From Picocystis sp. L7 (lineage: Eukaryota > Chlorophyta > Picocystophyceae > Picocystales > Picocystaceae), in NCBI GenBank assembly GCA_020975725.1, contig QXJR01000027.1, positions 496,001 through 560,000 on the forward strand: a DNA stretch of 64,000 nt, in the 5' to 3' direction. The notes under the pieces are model-generated. The model made no database searches, was not told where the DNA came from, and saw nothing but the letters and a program-made list of their open reading frames with translations. A program made the position numbers and the translations under genes. Positions 20,631 to 32,136 of this stretch are shown here, in pieces (position 1 is the first letter of the stretch; the number at the start of each line of letters is the position of its first letter).

Positions 20631-21761
20631 TTACACAAGCTGCACAGAATCTTCCTTGAGTAAGTTCTCAATGTAATTGTACCTGGTGACAAACAGGTCA
20701 TTCGTACGAATATTGATGTAGCTACTCTCCACCTGATAATCTCCGACATTCTCTTTTGCGACCACGAATACATGTGATCTAGCATTCGGTTCAGGAATCA
20801 TATCAAAGTCCGTGCTCCCCTGTGCTGTCTCTCCTTCGTCACTGTCCTGGTACTGCTTCAGCATGTGCTGGTAAGCATAAGGAAACCCGTTGAGTACAGT
20901 GTCGTAGAAAAGCCCACCCATAGCATCAACAAATCCCTTAAGAAAGTCCTGTTCTTTGCCGGAAAGCCTTGCATACAGGTGCATGTTTCTACGATCGAGA
21001 ATGTGCAAGCAGTAGGCTTGTATTTTTTTCAGCCTATCCCTCAAGTACGACCGCAGCAGGTATTTCACCCTGTCCAACTCCATTCGGTAAAGGGTATGGG
21101 ATAGCTCTTCCCTTCTTCCGGCACCCATGCTTTGTATGAACTCTTCCTGACTTGCGATCCTCGACCCTATGCGTTCCACTAGGTCTTCTTTGTAGGGCAG
21201 AATGACGGGTGCGTTTTTCTCGTTGATCCAGGCCTTGCGTTGCGTTCTCGGTCAGTTACGCCATCCTCTGGTGTTTTCTTGCGTCACTCGTGCGTGCAAC
21301 AATCCCCTCTCGTCGTTCTCGAAGGAACTCCGTGTTTTCGCACGTCTTCGTTGGCGTTTGTCTTCCGTCGCTCGCTTCCGGATCGTTCGTCTCGATCTCG
21401 TTCTGTGCGTATCCCTCGGTTTGGTTTCGTCGTCCGTTTAGACAGATCGGTTCTACGACGTCTTTGTTTGCATTTCCGTTCGCCTTCCACCATCTCCTTC
21501 GTTCCTAATCCGTCCATCCATTGACCCGGGATCACCATTCTTCTCCTGCATGCTTCCCCATTTGTTCGTTCGTCTTGGTCTACGTCCAGTTCGTACGTGT
21601 TTGTTCTCGTTTCCCGCCTTCTCGTTGGTCCCTATCCCACGCACCTGTTTGATCTCTTGCACGTCGCTTTCTTCCATCCCCGTCCCTCCTCCGTCTTCGC
21701 CATCGAGCAGCTCCTGCGTGTTGGCCCAAGGCGTCTCCATCCCTGCGCTCTTCCTTGCCAA
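20631..21761 (-). CDS. SLD5: GINS complex subunit SLD5
   Basis: Two exons: 21761-21645 (39 codons) and 21233-20631, joined across a 411-bp phase-0 intron with CTGAC 20 bp before the acceptor; 239 aa in total. The junction restores the conserved start of the family, DVQEIKQ then AWINEKNAPVILPYKEDLVE. Further motifs are VKYLLRSYLRDRLKKIQAY in the A domain and, in the small B domain, MIPEPNARSHVFVV and a final FVTRYNYIENLL. SLD5 with PSF1-3 forms GINS, the partner of MCM2-7 and CDC45 in the replicative helicase. Two in-frame Met codons (residues 1 and 8) could start the protein; the longer is given. A CT-rich repeat lies just upstream. Confidence 0.9.
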
Positions 21762-21801
21762 CCACGCACACCTCGTTTCACCACCAACGTAAACGTCGAT
21801 C

Positions 21802-21929
21802 CACTCTCCACCTCCCTCAACCCCTCCCTCTCCCTCAACCCCTCCCTCAACTCCTCTCCACCTCCCTCAACCCCTCTCAACTCCTCTCAACCCCTCCCTC
21901 AACCTCCCTCAACCCCTCTCAGCCCCTCT
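21802..21929. repeat. CT-rich minisatellite upstream of SLD5
   Basis: About 128 bp of imperfect tandem repetition built from CTCCCTCAACCCCT and CTCCACCTCCCTCAACC words. All-pyrimidine blocks on the plus strand are separated by AA dinucleotides. It lies 40 bp upstream of the SLD5 start, so it belongs to the 5' flank or 5'UTR. The rest of the 21762-22272 gap holds GC-rich sequence without a recognised gene and the short 3' flank of RAPTOR. Confidence 0.75.
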
Positions 21930-22272
21930 GTTCCCAGGAAATTGGGGCTCGGGTTCCGGCCCTCCCTTGGATGGGAGACCCCGCGGGGTCTGGGATCCCC
22001 CTTTCCCTTCGTCCGGGTCGACGTCTGGGTCGGACGAAGGGTTCGTGTCGGGGTTAGACCGGGACCTCTTCCCTTCAGACCGGGGCGGTTCGAAGGGGAG
22101 AGCCGAGGCCGGGTGGGGACAAAGATCGCAAAGATCGCTGTCTGGAAAAGGAAAGGAGGGGGGGTCCCCGAAAGGATGGAAGGGGAGGATGCAGTCCCAC
22201 CACGGCAGAAACAAGGCCAACATGCAGCATGAAAGAACGGAGACAGGAGGTGCAGTGGACAGAGATGGATCC

Positions 22273-25200
22273 TTACAAACCTGAATAAATGGCCAAGTGA
22301 GCGTCGGTAGATGCAGATGCCAACAGTGGCTGAAAAGGATGGAAACGGAGTGCTGTCACCGGTCCCACACGGTTGGAAAGGAAACTCGAATGCGAACGAA
22401 CCGCAGCAATCTGCTCCCCATCCGCGGACCAAATGCGAACCAACTGACTGCGGTCGCCAGTGGCCACGATGGGAAGGCCGCGGTGCTTGCAAAGGGCACT
22501 CATGGAACCCTTGTGTGCCTGAACACGACGAAGGACCGTGTCGCTGCGGTCGTCGGCAATGGCCAAGTCTCCACGCACAGAACCAGAGATCTGACGACCA
22601 GACAAACCCCCTGGCTCCGGCAATACCTGCACGACTGCAGCGCGATGCACACGAGTGCCCGCCACCGGAGTGTTCTGCTGACGCGTGTCGTACTTGAGAA
22701 TGGTGCCGTCGTCGCAACCTGCCAACACCAAAGGCGAATTCTCCAACCCACTCAAGCATGTCAGGCGAGGCAACGAACCGTCGCTACGACGAGGCACGTT
22801 CAACCTGGCGCAGCAAAACTCGTTCTGCACGTCCCAAATGTAGATGCTAGGCGTGCCACCTCCTCCACATAGCAAGTGACCTTCCCGTTCCACCCAAGAA
22901 AAGACAGCCGGAGGAGTGCGTTGGACCGCCAGCTGCAAACCAATCTTGACCATCTGAGTGGTGTAGGATTCCCCGACACGAGGGAGGGCCTGCCATGCAG
23001 ATGCCAAGACCTGGTGCCCTGGTTGCAAAAAGTCACGCCAAACACGCACCACGCCATCACGTGCACAGGTCAACAGGGACGGCTTCTCCAAATCGTTCAG
23101 TATGTCTAGCAGAACCAAACCCACTGCCCCACTGTACACGCTCTTACCCATGAAAATGCGATGAGTCTGCAGATCTACCTGGCCCGGTTGCGGCTGCTGC
23201 AGAGGGGCTACCCGAAACTTGTTTAAACAACTGCCCTCTTGGTAATCGTGCACACGTATGGTGCCAGTCAAATCCCCCGAAACAATCAACCTAGACAGCG
23301 GCTGGAAGCAAATGTCTGCTATCCCATCAGAACTCTCAGTGTCTACCTGGAGAGTCTGAGCCCCAAAGTTAGCAATCGACTCCCTAGCGTTGAGTTTCAC
23401 TAGTTGCTCCGATGCGGCGTGTCGTCGTTCCACCCACTTCCAAACATCCTTTTGTAGTGAGCTAGGGACAAGCGGTAGCCCGCTTCCCTCGCTTTTGCTT
23501 GGATGGGAAAATTGGCGACGGCTCTGCTCATATATCCTAGAGCTTGGGAGCTTCAAACACAACGTTGCTTGGTCTGAACCGTTGTCAGTATCCTTCTTGG
23601 CACCGGCCACCAAATCTCCCGCGACAGACACACACGATCTGGTGCCATGAAGTTGACCCTTGCTCTCGACATGGCGCCTCATCATTGTGGATGACGCACT
23701 CGAAGGGGAGGCAGATTTGGGGTAGGAAGACCCACCCTTCCAAGAAAAGCTCCAACTGTTTGTACGATTATGGCGTGAGCTTGTTGGTACAGAGGTGCTA
23801 ACAGGGTAGAAACCCGCCATGGTCTTCAATGTTTCTTCTGCAACATCTCCCACCCTTGGGGAAGGGTCGTGGGCAAGGGCAACAGTGGCATCCACCAAGT
23901 GATGGTAGAAACCGCTTCCCACTAAAGCAGCATCCATTGATGCGTAGTGTCCTGCGCTGCCCTCAGAGTCTGGATAAACTGCTTCAAATGTGCCTCCTGG
24001 TGCAGACTCCTTCACACATGGTGCCATATCCAGCACCGTCGGCCAAAATCCTGTTTTACGTCCACCGTTCGGAGAACCTGCTGCGTCTGGCTGGCTGCTG
24101 CCATCACTGTCCATGGACTTGATGGAGGATGAACTCAAAGTAGGATAGAGGCCTCCACCCCTGATGCTGCCATCGCGTACACTGCTGCCATTTTCCTGCC
24201 TCAAAACCATCTTCATGCGTGCTTGGTATGCTGCACCATATAAAAGATTGTGTGCAGCCGCGATACGCGCTAGAGCAACAGCAATCTCCAGCCTCACACA
24301 AGGACTACCATCCTGTAGTGCATGCAGAAGGTGCAAAATAATGGAGCGCTCTTGGGCAAAGCGGGTTTTCTCATCCACTACAAAATTTGGATCATTCACT
24401 GGAATGCTCATCTCAACTGCCTCCCCATTTTCATCTCTAAATCCAGTGCTATCATCGACGCGGATCAAACCACCCATGGCGTACGCTGCAGCTGCCCTCA
24501 CGTCTGGTGACGAGTGCATCAAAAAAGGTGATAGAACCTCAATAACTCTGTGCTGCAAGATTGCAGCGGCAGCAATGTCCGGTGATCCTTCCCAAAGTTT
24601 GGCCAGCAGCAGAACAAGCCACTGAAGTAGGAGAGAAGAGCCTTCGCCAGCAGTTGATTTCAGAAGGCTTATGCATGTAGGAAGCAAGCCCGCCTGCAAG
24701 CACGCAACGGTACCCCTTGGGTGTGCATCACATATAGCAGCAAGCACAAAAGCCGACATGGCACGGTGCAAACTATCACAACTGGATGAGTCCAAGAACT
24801 TGATGAAGTAAACATGGCCCCCGTCTTTGACTAGATCAACCTGACACGTCCGATCTAGGGCAAGTATCTTTGTCCAAATAAAGACAAGAACGTCTCGCAG
24901 CTCAGCAGCTGTGGTCTGGAGCAGTTTCAGAACATAGGGAAATATGCCCACTGAAAGTGCAAGATCTACCGCCCATGGTCCAAGATCCAGGAAATCAGAC
25001 AGAAGGACCAAAGCTTTCAATCGGTGAGACTGTGACAACAAAACCTGAAGAACAATAGGTAGCTGCTCCGGGGGGGAATTGTGTTCAGAGCCGTTCTCAA
25101 GCCAGACCTCAAAAGCTGTCAGCTGCTGTGCGAAAAATGGTGAAGGGGTGAATTCCGTCCCAGGATCTCCAGAAAGTAGCCGAGGAAGTTGTGCCAGACA

Positions 25201-26600
25201 AATTTCAGCTGCCAGGTCCCATGCATCCCACATTGGATGCTGGTGAGTGGATGGCAATGATGGGTATGAAATAGGGGTGCAATTAGCAGCCTTCATAATT
25301 CTTTCCGCAAGCAAAAAGTTTCTGAAGAGAGAAGCAACCAGCAGATCTTGACGAAATAGTTTTTGAAAGAGATCCCGTGGAAGAGTGTTCCAAGCGATAG
25401 TGTCGGTCACAGCAGTAAAAATCCAATTCAGCTCGCCCAATGGTGTCTTGCGGTCAGTTTGCCTGCCAGGGATCTTGTCAATCAAGTCAAGTGAAAGGCC
25501 ATGGTCTTTCAGGAGGGATCGCCCACAAAACCATCGCAGTGCCATGCTAATTGGGGTGGTGAGGCAAGAAGAGAAAACATCTGCAGGTAGTTCCGCTGAC
25601 TGTGGCAGGGTTTCGTTGGCACTGCATGCCGCCAAGAGGATACAATCTTGCATGGCTTCTGGGCGAATGGATCCCTTTAATATTCCAGGGGGGTGGGATG
25701 GGATGCTGATTGCAGCCCCTTCCAGTTCCTTCAATCTTTGTTCAGCAAAGTTCTGGAATGCATTGACAACCAAACCAGCTGCAGAACAGTCAAACACGTA
25801 AATGCCTGGATTGCCCACCCATGTTTGCAAATCATATATGCTTAGAGGAATGTATTGGGTGTATCCTTTGTTGAAGACCCAGATCTCTCCGTTGACAGTT
25901 GGTTTGGGCACCCCGTGCCCGTTGTAATGGTACAGGACGCGCTCATTTTTTGCATTTCTCCTACATCCAACACACAGCTTCTTCACATCATCCACAGTCG
26001 GGTCCAACACCATCCTATACCTAGCTCTAGGTTGCCACCTCTCATACTGTGCCTGTAGCATTTTCCCAATGGCGTCCAGTGCTTTCTGCGGCTGCATGCT
26101 GGATGGATCCAACCAACACTCCAACCTAGCGCATGGCGAAATTTTGATGACATCAGGTGGGTCTACGCCAATATTAAGGCACAGTACCAGAGCTACCGAA
26201 GTGGTTTTCATTTTGTCTCGCAACCTCCAGCTGGAGATTCGCCCAAGCTCCTTCTCCGGCTTGGTTGTCCCAGACTCTTCCCCGTGCCTTTCTTCACAGA
26301 AGTAGACCGGATGGATGCTGGTGTATTCCGCGTACGTCGAGGCACATGTCTGATTTCTCACAAGATTCGTGCCGCAATTTTTCGTCCCGTCGCGGTTCGC
26401 ACTCGTCGTCAGCTTCTCCTAACTTCCTTTGGCAAGTCGTCGGTCGGGTGCCTCCTTTTCGCCATCTCGCACGCAACCGCTCCCACCTCCAGGTCTTGCG
26501 TGCGTGTCACCCTATCTTCTGTTTCATTCTCATTCCCTGTCGCCTCGCGTGCGCCCAATAGACTCGCGGTGGAAGCGTGCGCGTGCGTGTCGGTAGCCAT
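22273..26600 (-). CDS. RAPTOR: Regulatory-associated protein of TOR (RAPTOR)
   Basis: Two exons: 26600-26487 (38 codons) and 26349-22273, phase 0, 1396 aa. The large frame has no good ATG before conserved sequence, so an upstream exon is needed. The one proposed ends at a GT, and the intron holds CTGAC. Exon 2 then gives PVYFCEERH and WRLRDKMKTTSVALVLCLNI, the raptor N-terminal conserved domain, a caspase-like fold (HYNGHGVPKPTVNGEIWVF, then IYVFDCSAAG). HEAT-type repeats follow (ALQDGSPCVRLEIAVALARI) and then a C-terminal WD40 propeller ending SASTDAHLAIYSGL. RAPTOR recruits substrates to TOR kinase in TORC1, the nutrient-sensing growth regulator. Exon 1 rests on phase and motif logic only. 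Confidence 0.93.
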
Positions 26601-29469
26601 AGCCACCGGTCCGACTCCACGAAGCGACCTCTTCCACCAGCAGGCCAGTCCCAGGGGAAGACCTGATCGAACCCGAAACTCATTCCTTTTTAAACCCGAT
26701 TGAACGCGGGATCAATCGTCGGGAAGATGGGGTCCGCAGCCAACCCTAGATAGAGATGTGTGGTTGGCAGCAACGTCTGTCGTGGAAAACGCTACAGTCA
26801 TCCCATACCCCTGCATCAACATGGAAGAAAGATGGTCAGCAACGGTGGGATGGCTGAGCAGAGGGTGAAAAGAAATGGGTTGGGCGAGGCGGGTGTGCAT
26901 CATTTGCTCCAACCCACACTGCAAAATTCAAGGATCACCATGGATGACCCCGCGAGCAACACAAAAAGATTCACACGGGCAATCGCATCTTATGTTGCAC
27001 GATACTTGTCACGTGTGGTGTAGATGAATGTGCGAGGTACGTACAACGCAATGGAACCGATTGGATTCGAAATAAATGGGGAATCTAAGTGCACCACATG
27101 CATCTTCGCTAATGTCCTCTGAGCACAACATCCCCATGTGATTGAATCCAAGTACAACGTGGTATGGTCTAGAGCAAAAACGCGAACAACGTGGCCGGTA
27201 ATGCAATTCGACCCCACGACATTTGTTGCAAATGGTTCTTTAAAGTCTCCCGTTCAATAGCCATGAGGCACAACGGCATCTTCAATGATGATTTGCATAT
27301 TGCCCTCTACTTCTCTTGTTCGTGGACAAAATCGCCCATTCACCAAGCTCGAAAGTGCGACGTGCTTTCACGAAGTGCGACTCCAAAAGGTGTTGTGCCA
27401 AAAATGTGTGCGATGCCGACCATTGTGGAGTGCCTATGTGGGTTAGGGCCCTCTTACAATTAAGGAGTTTCTTTGCGTTGGGACCAAACAACATAGAATA
27501 AAGTATTCTTGCAGATCATTCTTATCTCCAAGACGTTTGACCTTGGCCTTTCATTGCTGCCAAGCAGGCTGCCCATTTGGACGAAGTCAATTTAAGTTTC
27601 TCATACTAAGCCGGGGAAGCCCGGTACCCCCATACTCATCTATACGTACCATTGGCCAAAAGCTTGTAAAAAGTGCATCTAGATATTGTCAAGCTTTACG
27701 GTCCTTACCAAATGTCTTGGCTCTCTTTGTCCATCGAAATGGTAAGGATTGTGACAAGAAGACCAAGGGTTCTAACCAACGCAACAAACAAAATCGAGGA
27801 TAGTTTATTATCTTACGCAGTGCGTATATTTTTTTTTTCAAAAGCTCTAAGAAATCCAATTCAATGCAACCTCGTGCATAGTGTTGCTCAACTTGGAAAA
27901 ACCGTTCACCTACGAACTTGCAAGGTTACCGACTCAAACGTCTCTATGTTCTCGTTGTTTGGGCTCTCACGATCAAGCCCCCGCTTGATTTGTAAAACAC
28001 CAATGGTTGTGGCGCTTGAGCATTGCATTTTGGGCTAGAACTAGCTTTGTCTAGGCACCAAGAGGATCAACTGAGGTGAACTGAAGATAGTGATAGCTTG
28101 AAGCTTCCACCGCTCTCTTGCCCCTAGCACAGACAAAGGGCGCATACACATAGCCACTCGATTCATTTCAAGACCTTTTTGCGTAGAAAGTGATACGCCA
28201 CACAAGTGCTCGATGTGAACTCGTATGAAATTTACTATTCACAATAGAATATGCCAACGTTGCAAAGATAGACATTGCCAAGCAAGACACGGCTCGACTC
28301 ATCCCCCCTCCCGCCGTTTGAAAACCATGGTTCACACATCAATAGCTCTCGCACAAAGCAATACCATGGCAACGTTCAAGAGATGCTTTGCATCCAACGT
28401 CTAAACTATCACAAAGAAGAAGAGGAGAGTTGACTTCGACTATCCGCGTTGAGCAAGGCGGCCGAGTAAAGATACACTAGCTATTTTTTAAATTTATGTG
28501 GGAATCCAACGTCATGGAAACTTAAGTAGACTTGGGGGTCCTGTTTCACCATTTCATCTTTGACGCTTGTGCGATACTCCGCCTCCTCAATGAAATGGTT
28601 GACGTGATAGATGTGTGTGCTTGAGCAATAGGTTTGTTCCTTTCAGAAGTCACTTGAGAAAGGCACATAGTAGAAATATTATTGGCTCCATACAAGAGAA
28701 AGCGAAATTTTCCTCCTCTAGACCGAGGAGGAGAGCACTGCCTTGGAGGAATGTATTGAGCAATCCTTCTTGTGCTACGGCATCGGTGAAACGATGCTGC
28801 TTATTTCAACAATGTAACTCTGATCGATAATAAGTCATGCGCCCAAGAGACAAGTCCTTTGCATGCATGAATCATCATGCAAAGCCTATTTTTGAATCGA
28901 TGAGAGTCAAGAGCATACGATTCTCATCATGATTTGCCATGATGTATTGAATGCGCGTTTGATCTTCCCACAAAAGTTGCTACGAATCACCTTGGCTTTT
29001 GATTCATCGCCTCCTACCATCGTCGGCGAACCATCCCCATTGCTTTTCGGACATCTTCTGCCCGTCTTCGCCTCGACTAGAAAACCCTCTTTCGTCGCCC
29101 GAGGGGATCGGACCGATCCCCCTCCAACGGCTAGTGATCGAAAGGCTGGGACCGGTACGTGACCCGTCGAGGAGGGACTTTTCTACCCTGTTCACTCCGC
29201 ATCCTCTGCGGTAAACAATTTCCGGCGACCGATCGATCGTCCGTTCAACTCGGACGGGGACAGACGGGAGTGGGGGCGACACGCCGATCGATGCTTCCGA
29301 AAAAAGACATCGAACACATAGCGATATCTCGGGAGAAAGATTGCGATTGGATTTGCGAAACAGGCTACCATCTGCGATCCGAAGCCGCGCATTCTCACGT
29401 CGTCGAGCGCACAACACACACTCACGAGTGGTCTCTCGCCAACGAGCGGGAAAAGACAAGTTTCGCGGC
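26601..29469. other. AT-rich gene-free block
   Basis: 2.87 kb without a recognised gene. Roughly 26.9-29.0 kb is clearly more AT-rich than the flanking genes and resembles the interior of the transposon at 32-41 kb in composition. Frames are short and broken on both strands. I could not find terminal repeats or a transposase motif, and by eye I saw no long match to the 31-42 kb element. The last 450 bp return to host-like GC and should contain the promoter of the coiled-coil gene, with TCCTCTGCGG at 29202-29211 and GCGATATCT near 29320. Confidence 0.5.
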
Positions 29470-30900
29470 ATGGAACTTCGGCGAATGTCGTCTTACGACC
29501 CGAGAGGCGTGCGCACGCCGGAGAACGCAGCGGAGGCGAAGGAAAGCTTGTCCAGGATGCTGTCGGAGAACGAGGAGTTGAAAGACATGCTCAACAGAAC
29601 GCTCGACGAGCTCGAAACCGCGTGCAAGAGGGAGGATGATTCTTTCGACAAGTTGAAAAAGTTGGAGAAAGGGCTAGGCGTGCAGCTGTCCCAGGGAGAA
29701 GACAATCTCCCCAATACCATCGACACTGTGTGTGCCAAGCTATCTAGCAGGCAGAAACTCTCGCAGCTCGAGCAAGAGTTCCAGTTCGTTGGAGTCAAGA
29801 TCGATGGAACAGAAAAAAAGATTCAAGCAAAGCTTTTACAAGTCTGTCTTGCCTCTTCACAGGACGACTTGGAAGATATGCTGTGGAACCAAGATATCCT
29901 CCGGCTGGAAGAGAGGGCAAGGGAGAATCTCCGCCAAAACGTTATGGAAGAAGCCGCAGTGGATTTAGCAAGACAACAAATCCTCGTATCGAACACCGAA
30001 AAGCAAGTGCAACGTTTGACAGATGAAGTTGAACGGCTTAGAGGAGAAAAAGCCAAGTACTCCCGGCTAGAAGCAGAGCTGGAGAGTCTACGGACCAAGA
30101 CAAGCAAGATGCAATCAGACAAGGAAAAAATTGTGCTTCTTGAGAAGCAGGTTGCTCTGTTAAAAAACAACAAGGGCCCCAGGGAGAGACGATGGCAGGT
30201 ACCGGATCGTAGGCGGAACGAAGACTCTACCCCTTCCTCACCAGATGCATTCGAGAACTGTGATGCTGGGGCTGTGCAAGTCACCTCGATGGTGGAAGCA
30301 ATGAAGACTCCGCTCCGTCAGAAGGGCAGAAAAAACGCCCCGCAGGGCAACGAACGGCAAGGAAAAGCAGGAGATAGAGAACACGACACATCCCCGTCGG
30401 ATTATCCCACCGATTCTCCGTACACTCCTCCATCACCACCATGTCATGGACTGGCACGCGTAGGTACAGGGCGCATCATAACGGACGAAGAGTACATTCC
30501 CTTGTCCACAGACCTTGAGAAGACAGACACTGAGTACGAACCCGACGCGTTCTCGCCAGAAGAGGAAGGTCAGAAATCGAAGGGTCAGAAAAAGCCGGTG
30601 GGTTACAAAAGCCAAGGTGCACTCAAGGGGAAAGAGAACTTGAGGCCGAAGCTCCAAAACAGGCCAAAATGGAAGCCACCTGCGCAGGCCAAGCCAGCTG
30701 AAGAGCCCCAGTCTGGGACCACCATTCACACACACCTGTCGAGGGACAGGCAGAAAGACGACAACAAGCAATTCGGCCAAGGGAAGAAAAAGCGAAAGCT
30801 CCTGAGCAACCAGCCAGGGCAAGAGTACGCAGACACCTTACCCACGAATCTCCTCTTTGGGGACATCCACAACTTCAAGATTCCAAAATTGCGTAAATAG
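29470..30900 (+). CDS. Coiled-coil protein of unknown function with a KEN-like box
   Basis: 476 aa from the ATG at 29470; the frame is open upstream, but that part is GC-rich and Arg-biased. The N-terminal half is a long predicted coiled coil with heptad-like Leu spacing (ENEELKDMLNRTLDELETA, later LVSNTEKQVQRLTDEVERLR). The C-terminal half is polar, Pro/Lys-rich and probably disordered, with SP/TP sites (DSPYTPPSPP) and GKENLRP, which resembles a KEN degron. The tail FKIPKLRK is basic. This mix suggests a cell-cycle or chromosome-associated protein, but I recognise no family, and a shugoshin-type C-terminal motif is not visible. Function is not assigned. Confidence 0.8.
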   Translation: MELRRMSSYDPRGVRTPENAAEAKESLSRMLSENEELKDMLNRTLDELETACKREDDSFDKLKKLEKGLGVQLSQGEDNLPNTIDTVCAKLSSRQKLSQLEQEFQFVGVKIDGTEKKIQAKLLQVCLASSQDDLEDMLWNQDILRLEERARENLRQNVMEEAAVDLARQQILVSNTEKQVQRLTDEVERLRGEKAKYSRLEAELESLRTKTSKMQSDKEKIVLLEKQVALLKNNKGPRERRWQVPDRRRNEDSTPSSPDAFENCDAGAVQVTSMVEAMKTPLRQKGRKNAPQGNERQGKAGDREHDTSPSDYPTDSPYTPPSPPCHGLARVGTGRIITDEEYIPLSTDLEKTDTEYEPDAFSPEEEGQKSKGQKKPVGYKSQGALKGKENLRPKLQNRPKWKPPAQAKPAEEPQSGTTIHTHLSRDRQKDDNKQFGQGKKKRKLLSNQPGQEYADTLPTNLLFGDIHNFKIPKLRK

Positions 30901-31143
30901 ATGAAATCACTGCTTGCATTGTACATGAATCAGGTGCGTGAAAAATGTCTGCAGCAGCTTTGCTGCGTCTGCGACGTTCCCCTTCTTCATGTTCCCAGCA
31001 TAGGATTCACGTCTTCCATTCGTTCGTCGACCGTTGGAATGATCTGAGTCACAATCTCATCCGTTGACCCAGCCACCAACAAAGAGCGAAACTCAACGAA
31101 AGCACCATCACTTTCGCTTTACATGCACGGAGCGTACTTGTCG

Positions 31144-31323
31144 TCACCGCATCTTCTGTTCGGAGAAGAGGACGTGCTGCTTTACCCTAGGATCGTACTT
31201 CCGGAGCTGCAGTTTCTCCGGCATGGTGCGCGGGTTCTTTTTCTTCACGTAGAAGAAACCGGTCCCTGCCATGCTTACCAGCTTGATGAGCACGGACGCG
31301 CCTTTCTTGGTTTTGTTTCCCAT
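31144..31323 (-). CDS. Mitochondrial ribosomal protein bL33m
   Basis: 59-aa protein starting [20 protein letters not shown] and continuing with [20 protein letters not shown] and [12 protein letters not shown]. This is the full bL33 family pattern, including the length and the start seen in plant mitochondrial L33. It is a component of the large ribosomal subunit of the organelle. A longer in-frame extension upstream runs into the 78-bp minisatellite and is not expected to be translated. The neighbouring transposon begins 138 bp upstream of this start codon, so much of the original upstream region is displaced. Confidence 0.9.
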   Translation of the reverse strand: MGNKTKKGASVLIKLVSMAGTGFFYVKKKNPRTMPEKLQLRKYDPRVKQHVLFSEQKMR

Positions 31324-31376
31324 CCGCGAATGCCAGATCAGACCGTCGATGTCCGCTTCCCATTCTGTCCGCTTGC

Positions 31377-31460
31377 TCCGGTTTCCTCCCTTCTTGGAGG
31401 GACCGTTCATGGACCGTCGATTCCCGTCCATCCATACGGTCTATGGATGGGGTCCGGTTG
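31377..31460. repeat. 78-bp minisatellite, left remnant
   Basis: One unit plus a few bases of a 78-bp tandem repeat, directly left of the transposon, in the same orientation as the copies on its right. It ends in TCCGGTTG (31453-31460), the left copy of the 8-bp target-site duplication. Its first part is 2 bp shorter than the right-hand units. Confidence 0.85.
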
Positions 31461-31465
31461 CAACT

Positions 31466-32061
31466 AGGCTTGGTCCATTTTTTCGTGCTGTTTGGAAGCA
31501 TCTTGGCCTGAGGGATCGTGGGGCGAACCATTCCCCAGATAGGGGTAAATGGGACATCGATCCCGTTGCTCCCCGGTCCCGTTTCGGATGGGCAAATGGG
31601 CCCCCTCTTTCTCTCCCTGTCTCTCCTCTCTCTCAAACCCACACAATCGTACAGCCGGGACATCCAGGCGACTGGACGACGTGCAGGACGAACGTCGGTG
31701 GCAGCGCGTGTCCATGCGCACCAGGGACGGAGCCAAGGAAGGTCGAAACGCGACATCCGAAGCGTGGAAACAGATGCGAAGGGAATGGAAGGAGAAAAGT
31801 GGAGAGGAAAAGAGGACGGGAGCCGCGACGCCGCGACGTGGTCGAATCTTGCCTGGACGACACTGCGAGGAGGACGAGGGGCTGGCGAAGCAAACAAGGG
31901 TGCGTCACCAGTCTTCCTGACACGCAAAAGTATCAGGAAGAATGGTCACGTAGACTAGGGGGGACTCGCGCGAAACGTGTTGACGTGATGGAAGGATGGG
32001 AGGGGAGAGCCCATCCTGGGACTGCGGATGAAAAAAAAAACTGGCAGGTTACATGATGCAT
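31466..32061 (+). repeat. Left terminal inverted repeat of the transposon
   Basis: 596 bp beginning AGGCTTGGTCC, inverted relative to 41445-42039. By base comparison I count one substitution near 31521, one near 32028, and ten rather than nine A residues at 32031-32040. GC-rich, unlike the element interior. Long frames run through it on both strands but have no family features. Confidence 0.93.
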
Positions 32062-32136
32062 AGGTTGGGCAATGGAGAAAACTGCAATATGGTACACTCT
32101 AAAATGGGTGGTATGTCTATTGAAATTTGGGATCCA

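Noticed and set aside
22273-26361. RAPTOR starting at a GTG at 26361 as one exon
   Set aside because: Nuclear genes rarely start at GTG, and conserved sequence begins soon after; an upstream exon with an ATG at 26600 fits phase and splice motifs.
31187-31927. Long open frame across the left TIR, repeated in front of SEC15
   Set aside because: It exists only because the TIR is GC-rich and duplicated; it has no family motif, and in the right copy it would fuse TIR and minisatellite to SEC15.
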